In this document: piece by piece, positions 3,926 through 8,310 of the stretch
Numbering within the stretch: the stretch's first letter is position 1
Layout of the letters: the number at the start of each line of letters is the position of its first letter
NCBI GenBank assembly: GCA_026982175.1
Contig: JALSHP010000372.1
Location: 1-8,310 of the forward strand
DNA from: Campylobacteraceae bacterium
GTDB taxonomy: Bacteria > Campylobacterota > Campylobacteria > Campylobacterales > Sulfurovaceae
DNA: 8,310 nucleotides
Direction: 5' to 3'
The notes under the pieces: generated by a model
The model's database searches: none
What the model was told of the DNA's origin: nothing
The model's input: the letters and a program-made list of their open reading frames with translations, nothing else
Made by a program: the position numbers and the translations under genes

Positions 3926-6900
3926 CCAATCCCCTTAAACTTCTCCACAAAAGCAGCTATTTTCTGAAAGACACTCTGTTTTTTTGTCAAATATTGTGGA
4001 TTGAGTGGGCTCATCTTTGGCAGTAGGGCATTAAGCTCTGTGCCGTTTTCGCTGGCATACTCTCGTTTGAGTGATGAGGCTATGTAACGCTTGGCTTCTT
4101 CTGCGTTTAATGCTTCATCTTCTATGAGTTCTTGGGCTTCTTTTTTCAATTCTACTTGGGCGAAGTGGTAGAAGGCATCTATGATACTAGGTTTGTCCAT
4201 AATCTCATCTAGGTCTGTTTGGTTGATGAAGTCCACGACCAAACTCTCTTTGGCACGGTTACCCAAACTCGCACGGATGATACGACGTACCTCTTCGACC
4301 AATGATGCTTTGTCTTTGAGGTTTTTGTTGTGTTCAAATATCAGCTCCAAGATATAGTCTAAGTTAATCTCTTGCGATTTGAGTAAATCTACCTCAAAAA
4401 CCACATCGTCCCAGTCAATCGTTGAGGCTTCTGCTTCATCACCTGCCTTTTGTCGTCGTTGCCAATCACGAATGTCATTATAGGTAGAGCGATAGTCTTG
4501 AACGGTTCGCTCTGCTAGTGTCTTGATGTTTTTCATAACTTCTAAATCTTCATCACTTAGATAGTGTTGGGCTTTAAAGGCTTCTATCGCCTCAGCATCT
4601 TCCATATCTAAGTTTTGTAGTGCCTTTAGACTAGCAAACTCATCGTAGTTTTGTAACACATTCTCCACACGCAAGTACTCACCAAAGAGCTTGGCAAAAT
4701 CTTTTTTATCTTTTTCGGTCACTATCTCTTCAGGGTTAGGAAATCGCTCTTCTAGCTCCTCTACCACTTCTACATACCCACGCCGTGCCTTACCTGTGAC
4801 AATATCGCTAAAGCCCTCCATATACTCTTTGTAGCTCTTTTCTAAGACCACATTTTTGGTATTGCTATCACCAAAGAGGGTAATGGCATCTATGGTGGCT
4901 TGTTCCAAGTCACGAAAGCTCACGATATTCCCAAAAGTCTTGGTCGCATCATAGATACGGTTTGTACGAGAAAAGGCTTGTATGAGTCCATGATAACGGA
5001 GGTTTTTATCTACAAAGAGCGTGTTTAGTGTAGGGGCATCAAAGCCTGTGAGAAACATCCCCACCACGATGAGCAGGTCTACCTCTTGGCTTTTGACCCG
5101 TTTGGCTAGGTCACGGTAGTAGTTTTGAAAGGATTTACTCTCTACACTGTAGTTGGTTTTAAACATGGCATTGTAGTCATCTAGTGCGGCACTCAAAAAC
5201 TCTTTTGCACTGGCATCCATAGCACTAGGCTCAAAGCCCTCATCTTCTATGTCGCCTTTGGCATCTTGTGCTTCATTGGCAGCAAAAGAGAAGATGGTGG
5301 CGATTTTGAGTGGTTTTTGACTCTGCTGTTGTAGCCTGTTTATCGCCTCATAGTAGAGCTTGGCAGCATCTACGCTACTCACGGCAAACATGGCATTGAA
5401 GCCTTTGGCTCCTGCTTGTAAGCGATGGGTCTTTTGTTTGAAGTTGTTTAAAATATACTGCGATATCTCATCTATTCGCACGGGGTGCAGTAGGGCTTGT
5501 TTATTTTCTGCTGCACTGAGTTTTTGCTCATCTGTCTCGCTCTCTATGGCTTTAAACTGTGGGCGTACATCGTTGTAATCTACCTTAAACTTTAACACTT
5601 TTTCATCTCTAATGGCATCAGTGATGACATAAGAGTGAAGCTCACGCCCAAACACGCTAGCCGTTGTCTCTGCACCCAAGGCATTTTCGGGGAATATCGG
5701 CGTACCTGTAAACCCAAACTGGTAGTATTTTTTAAACTTCTTCTTCAGGTTTTTTTGTGCTTCACCAAACTGGCTACGGTGTGCCTCATCAAAGATAAAG
5801 ACTACCTGCTTAGTATAAATAGGCAAGGCTTCATCACCTTTTATGAGGTTGTTGAGCTTTTGGATGGTGGTGACGATGATTTTGTTATCCTCTTTTTCGA
5901 TGTTGCGTTTGAGTCCTGCGGTGCTTTCGCTTCCATTGACACTATCGGGTGAAAAGCGTTGATACTCTTTCATCGTCTGGTAGTCCAAATCTTTTCTATC
6001 TACTACAAAAAAGACTTTATCCACAAACTTTAGCTCCGTAGCCAAACGGGCTGCTTTGAAACTGGTCAGGGTCTTGCCCGAGCCTGTGGTGTGCCAGATG
6101 TAGCCACCACTCTGCGTACTGCTCCATTTTTTTGCTTGGTAGGCACTGTTTATCTTCCAGAGTATCCGTTCTGTGGCGGCTATCTGATAGGGTCGCATCA
6201 CTAGCAAAGTATTGCTCACATCAAAAACAGAGTAGTGTAGCAGTACATTTAAGAGCGTGTTTTTTTGAAAAAAGGTCGCTGTGAAGTCTTTGAGGTCTTT
6301 GATGAGGCTATTATCAGACTTCGCCCAGTTCATCGTAAAGTCAAAGCTGTTTTTGTCACGCTTGGTAGTGTTGGCAAAGTAGCGTGTGTCCGTGCCGTTG
6401 GAGATGACAAAGAGTTGCAGATACTTGTAGAGTGATTTGTCTGCGTTAAAGCTCTCTTTACTATAACGGTGTATCTGGTTAAAGGCTTCACGAATGGCTA
6501 CGCCACGCTTTTTAAGCTCTATCTGCACCAATGGCAAACCATTGACCAAGATGGTCACATCATAACGGTTCGCTGACGAGCCTCTCTGCTCAAACTGTTT
6601 GATGACTTGGAGTGTGTTGCGTGTGATGTTGGCTTTATCTACCAAGTAGATGTTTTGTATATGCCCATCATCAAAGACAAAGTCATAGATGTAATCATCG
6701 TGAATCTTACGGGTTTTGTCGATGCTGTTGTCGCTTGGTTTGTCCAGATACTCCTCGACAAAGCGTCGCCACTCGGCATCGCTAAATGTCATGTTGTTGA
6801 GGGTTTGGAGCTGTGCTCTTGCGTTGTCGAGCATTTTTTCAGGGCTGTTGAGTTTTGGTAGATAGTCATAGCCTTGATTTTTGAGGTCGCTTATAAGCTC

Positions 6901-7014
6901 TTTTTCTAAGCTATCTTCACTCTGATAAGAGTCATTGACCACCCACTCTTTGGTGTATTTGTCAAGGACGATGAAGTTGTTGGATTCTGCGATGGGTTTG
7001 GTGTATTTAAGCAT
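3913..7014 (-). CDS. hsdR: Type I restriction enzyme, R (motor/nuclease) subunit, type IC-like
   Basis: HsdR pulls DNA towards the bound methylase core and cuts unmodified DNA at a distance. At 1033 residues it is close to EcoR124I HsdR (1038 from memory). The nuclease core is D152, E166 and K168 (YDVTILVNG...VQIELKKRG), one residue off the EcoR124I D151/E165/K167 set. Motor motifs follow: Walker A HTTGSGKT with K314, DEAH at 409-412 (FIFDEAHRSQFG), motif III GFTGTP (434-439), motif V around VVGMFLTGFDAPTL (650-663) and motif VI QAFSRTNR (679-686). The helical C-terminal third would contact the methylase. The ATG at 7014 overlaps the nuclease-gene stop by 8 bases and has AGGAGGT (7029-7023) 8 bases upstream. 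The gene is intact and looks active. Its G+C is visibly higher than that of the left block and of the adjoining nuclease gene. Confidence 0.97.
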   Translation of the reverse strand: MLKYTKPIAESNNFIVLDKYTKEWVVNDSYQSEDSLEKELISDLKNQGYDYLPKLNSPEKMLDNARAQLQTLNNMTFSDAEWRRFVEEYLDKPSDNSIDKTRKIHDDYIYDFVFDDGHIQNIYLVDKANITRNTLQVIKQFEQRGSSANRYDVTILVNGLPLVQIELKKRGVAIREAFNQIHRYSKESFNADKSLYKYLQLFVISNGTDTRYFANTTKRDKNSFDFTMNWAKSDNSLIKDLKDFTATFFQKNTLLNVLLHYSVFDVSNTLLVMRPYQIAATERILWKINSAYQAKKWSSTQSGGYIWHTTGSGKTLTSFKAARLATELKFVDKVFFVVDRKDLDYQTMKEYQRFSPDSVNGSESTAGLKRNIEKEDNKIIVTTIQKLNNLIKGDEALPIYTKQVVFIFDEAHRSQFGEAQKNLKKKFKKYYQFGFTGTPIFPENALGAETTASVFGRELHSYVITDAIRDEKVLKFKVDYNDVRPQFKAIESETDEQKLSAAENKQALLHPVRIDEISQYILNNFKQKTHRLQAGAKGFNAMFAVSSVDAAKLYYEAINRLQQQSQKPLKIATIFSFAANEAQDAKGDIEDEGFEPSAMDASAKEFLSAALDDYNAMFKTNYSVESKSFQNYYRDLAKRVKSQEVDLLIVVGMFLTGFDAPTLNTLFVDKNLRYHGLIQAFSRTNRIYDATKTFGNIVSFRDLEQATIDAITLFGDSNTKNVVLEKSYKEYMEGFSDIVTGKARRGYVEVVEELEERFPNPEEIVTEKDKKDFAKLFGEYLRVENVLQNYDEFASLKALQNLDMEDAEAIEAFKAQHYLSDEDLEVMKNIKTLAERTVQDYRSTYNDIRDWQRRQKAGDEAEASTIDWDDVVFEVDLLKSQEINLDYILELIFEHNKNLKDKASLVEEVRRIIRASLGNRAKESLVVDFINQTDLDEIMDKPSIIDAFYHFAQVELKKEAQELIEDEALNAEEAKRYIASSLKREYASENGTELNALLPKMSPLNPQYLTKKQSVFQKIAAFVEKFKGIGKEV

Positions 7015-8197
7015 CTGTTGCTACCTCCTGCCAAAAATTGTAATTTTCGTTTAAATGGTCAAGTAAAAACTTAACCGTTTGCTTCTCTTGTGGTGTAGGG
7101 TCTGCAATGGTTTCATTGGACAAAGTAGAATGGCTCGTAAAATTAATAATACGACTGAGATATCCTTCTCTACCATCATTTGGTAATAACTCCGACCATT
7201 TAGGATAGCCAAGAAAATTAGCCGTTTTTTCATAGAGATTACGCAAGAGTGCAAAATGATATTTTTCAATTGTATTTTGCTCAATCGCTTGTTCGATTAT
7301 TTGTTTTAAATAAAGATGATAAGAAAAACTTTTATTTGAATCACCTTTTTTTTCTGTAAGTTCAAATGAGCCATCTTCATATCTTTCTAAAATATAACCA
7401 TTTTTAAGACTAAGTTCATTATATAAGACATTATAAAAAAGAGCGTTATGTGTTGTAATAATAAATCTAATATCTGAAGTACTAGATGTGATTAATTGTG
7501 CTAAATTTACTGCTAACTCTATCAAATGATTTTCATCTAATGAAGTTACAGGGTCATCTATAAATACATATTTCAATTGGTTAAATGTATCTGTTTCTCT
7601 ATCTGTTTCTTCAGGTGTATTTAATACATCTACTACTTGCTCAATCAAACTATAAAATATACTCCAAATAAAGTTACTCTCTTCGCCTTTTGATATTTTT
7701 AGATTAGGTAAACTATCGTCACCACCTCTCTCTAAAGAGAATGTTACTTCCGAAAATGCTTTTACGGTAGACTCTTCACCATTGTCATTTGTGATAGTAT
7801 ATTCTTGATTAAAATGTGGAGTTAGCTTATCACTCGCATAGTGTTGAAAATTAGAAATGATATTTGGTTCTTGTCCTTGCTCAACAAATACCCAATGGGT
7901 AAAAGCATTAGGATGAATTTTTAATATTCTTGTTTCATTCTCTGGCTCTCCATTTAAATCATTATCCCAATAAAATAAATCTTCAGTAAAGGCACTATAA
8001 TAAAGAATGTTCTTTTGTGACAATTCTGAATGTTCAGAACTGTCCTCATCTTCTTCCTCTGTGGGGTTTTCTTCAATCAACTTTTTAAATTCACGAGACA
8101 GCCGTGTCTTACCTACACCATTAAAAGCATAGATAAGTTGTACTTTTTTTGGAGATACTTCAAGTTGTTCTGCTACTTTTTTTAATGTCTGTCCCAT
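7007..8197 (-). CDS. PrrC-like anticodon nuclease (ABC-type NTPase + HEPN-like RNase)
   Basis: The 396-residue product equals E. coli PrrC in length as I recall. PrrC stays silent in complex with type IC restriction subunits and, when a phage blocks restriction, cuts tRNA-Lys in the anticodon loop. The N-terminal domain is ABC-type: Walker A IYAFNGVGKT (K30, T31), a signature-like KISKGEES (168-174), Walker B YVFIDDP (210-216), D-loop SLD (219-221) and H-loop TTHN (H250). The start of Walker A is Ala24 and not Gly, which is normal for this family as I remember it. Residues 283-293 (KKGDSNKSFSY) match the PrrC tRNA-Lys recognition peptide with one change. The C-terminal domain keeps R319, E323 and H356, against PrrC R320, E324 and H356, and reads as a HEPN Rx6H motif (R349 to H356). 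The start has GAGG 6 bases upstream and lies one base after the hsdS stop. The gene is more AT-rich than both neighbours. Confidence 0.94.
   Translation of the reverse strand: MGQTLKKVAEQLEVSPKKVQLIYAFNGVGKTRLSREFKKLIEENPTEEEDEDSSEHSELSQKNILYYSAFTEDLFYWDNDLNGEPENETRILKIHPNAFTHWVFVEQGQEPNIISNFQHYASDKLTPHFNQEYTITNDNGEESTVKAFSEVTFSLERGGDDSLPNLKISKGEESNFIWSIFYSLIEQVVDVLNTPEETDRETDTFNQLKYVFIDDPVTSLDENHLIELAVNLAQLITSSTSDIRFIITTHNALFYNVLYNELSLKNGYILERYEDGSFELTEKKGDSNKSFSYHLYLKQIIEQAIEQNTIEKYHFALLRNLYEKTANFLGYPKWSELLPNDGREGYLSRIINFTSHSTLSNETIADPTPQEKQTVKFLLDHLNENYNFWQEVATDA
7023..7029 (-). promoter_or_regulatory. Strong ribosome-binding site for hsdR inside the nuclease gene
   Basis: On the minus strand AGGAGGT sits 8 bases before the hsdR ATG, within the last codons of the anticodon nuclease gene. 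With the 8-base gene overlap (ATGCTTAA) it implies that hsdR is translated from the same message, with coupling but also strong independent initiation. hsdR output would therefore be high even if the nuclease is made sparingly. Confidence 0.7.
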
Positions 8198-8198
8198 A

Positions 8199-8310
8199 CT
8201 ATGCCTCTACTTCTTTTTTAGGAAAGCTCAAAAGCAAGTCACGATAATACTCGTACTGTTTTTGGCGTAGTGCTATCTCACGCGGTAAGCCCTCAGATAT
8301 GGAGTTTGTG
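8199..8310 (-). CDS. hsdS: C-terminal end of type I specificity subunit HsdS (partial)
   Basis: Only the last 36 residues are in the window, ending at TAG 8201-8199. They read TNSISEGLPREIALRQKQYE, then YYRDLLLSFPKKEVEA. The 'LP.EI..RQKQYEYYRD.LL.F' pattern is the characteristic conserved C-terminal helix of type IC HsdS proteins, which packs against the methylase subunits. HsdS recognises the target sequence. Its two target-recognition domains, which would show specificity, lie outside the window. The stop is one base from the ATG of the anticodon nuclease gene, so the two are translationally linked in one operon, as in the E. coli prr locus. hsdM is expected further to the right. Confidence 0.88.
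   Translation of the reverse strand, partial: TNSISEGLPREIALRQKQYEYYRDLLLSFPKKEVEA

Noticed and set aside
3769..4026. Plus-strand open frame of 85 codons across the convergent junction
   Set aside because: It overlaps the winged-helix gene and the end of hsdR in other frames and has no family character.
5360..6861. Several plus-strand open frames (72-105 codons) opposite hsdR
   Set aside because: Shadows of a long, well-conserved gene. None has domain character or a good start site.
7007..8197. Reading as RloC
   Set aside because: RloC is about twice as long, with a zinc-hook coiled-coil insertion. This protein is PrrC-sized, has no such insertion and carries the PrrC recognition peptide.
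1..8310. CRISPR array, tRNA, rRNA or insertion sequence
   Set aside because: No regularly spaced repeats, no cloverleaf with CCA-proximal features, no rRNA-like stretches and no transposase frame were seen on either strand.

Overview
The window reads as an accessory region from an AT-rich bacterium. Codon use rich in AAA/ATA/TTA, AT-rich spacers and a promoter with no obvious -35 box fit a campylobacterotal (epsilonproteobacterial) genome or plasmid such as Sulfurimonas, Sulfurovum, Arcobacter or Campylobacter. That placement is inference from style and not from a marker gene.

The layout has two opposed blocks. The left block (about 1-3900, + strand) is a mobilisation module. It starts with the 3' part of an unrecognised gene (1-761) and a very AT-rich spacer (762-1040). 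A 62-residue excisionase/AlpA-type HTH protein follows (1041-1229), then a 120-bp non-coding stretch packed with inverted repeats that looks like an origin of transfer (about 1231-1340). Next come mobC (1352-1657) and a ColE1/MbeA-type HEN relaxase, mobA (1654-3027). Two further reading frames, 2357-2602 and 2606-2953, lie inside the 3' half of mobA in the +1 frame. Their position, coiled-coil character and the perfect Shine-Dalgarno of the first match the nested mbeB and mbeD genes of ColE1. A small CxxC...CxxH putative zinc-binding protein (3039-3401) ends the mob operon. After a perfect 11-bp inverted repeat (3450-3477) there is a winged-helix-like protein (3552-3899).

The right block (3913-8310, - strand) is the 3' part of a type IC restriction-modification operon, read right to left: end of hsdS (8199-8310), a PrrC-like anticodon nuclease (7007-8197), and hsdR (3913-7014). 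hsdM would be expected beyond the right edge. The order hsdS-nuclease-hsdR is that of the E. coli prr locus, where PrrC is held silent by the restriction complex and released when a phage inhibits restriction, then cuts tRNA-Lys. The protein here has the same length as PrrC as I remember it (396 residues), keeps the R-E-H ribonuclease residues (R319, E323, H356), and keeps an almost unchanged copy of the PrrC tRNA-recognition peptide (residues 283-293). Restriction plus back-up tRNA cleavage is therefore the likely combined function.

The nuclease gene is clearly more AT-rich than hsdR and the end of hsdS around it, which suggests a separately acquired cassette. The mob module and the RM operon converge with only 13 bp between their stop codons. 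The window can be read as a mobilisable element, plasmid or integrated, carrying or abutting a two-layer phage defence locus. No integrase, replication initiator of known family, tRNA, rRNA, CRISPR array or insertion sequence was found.
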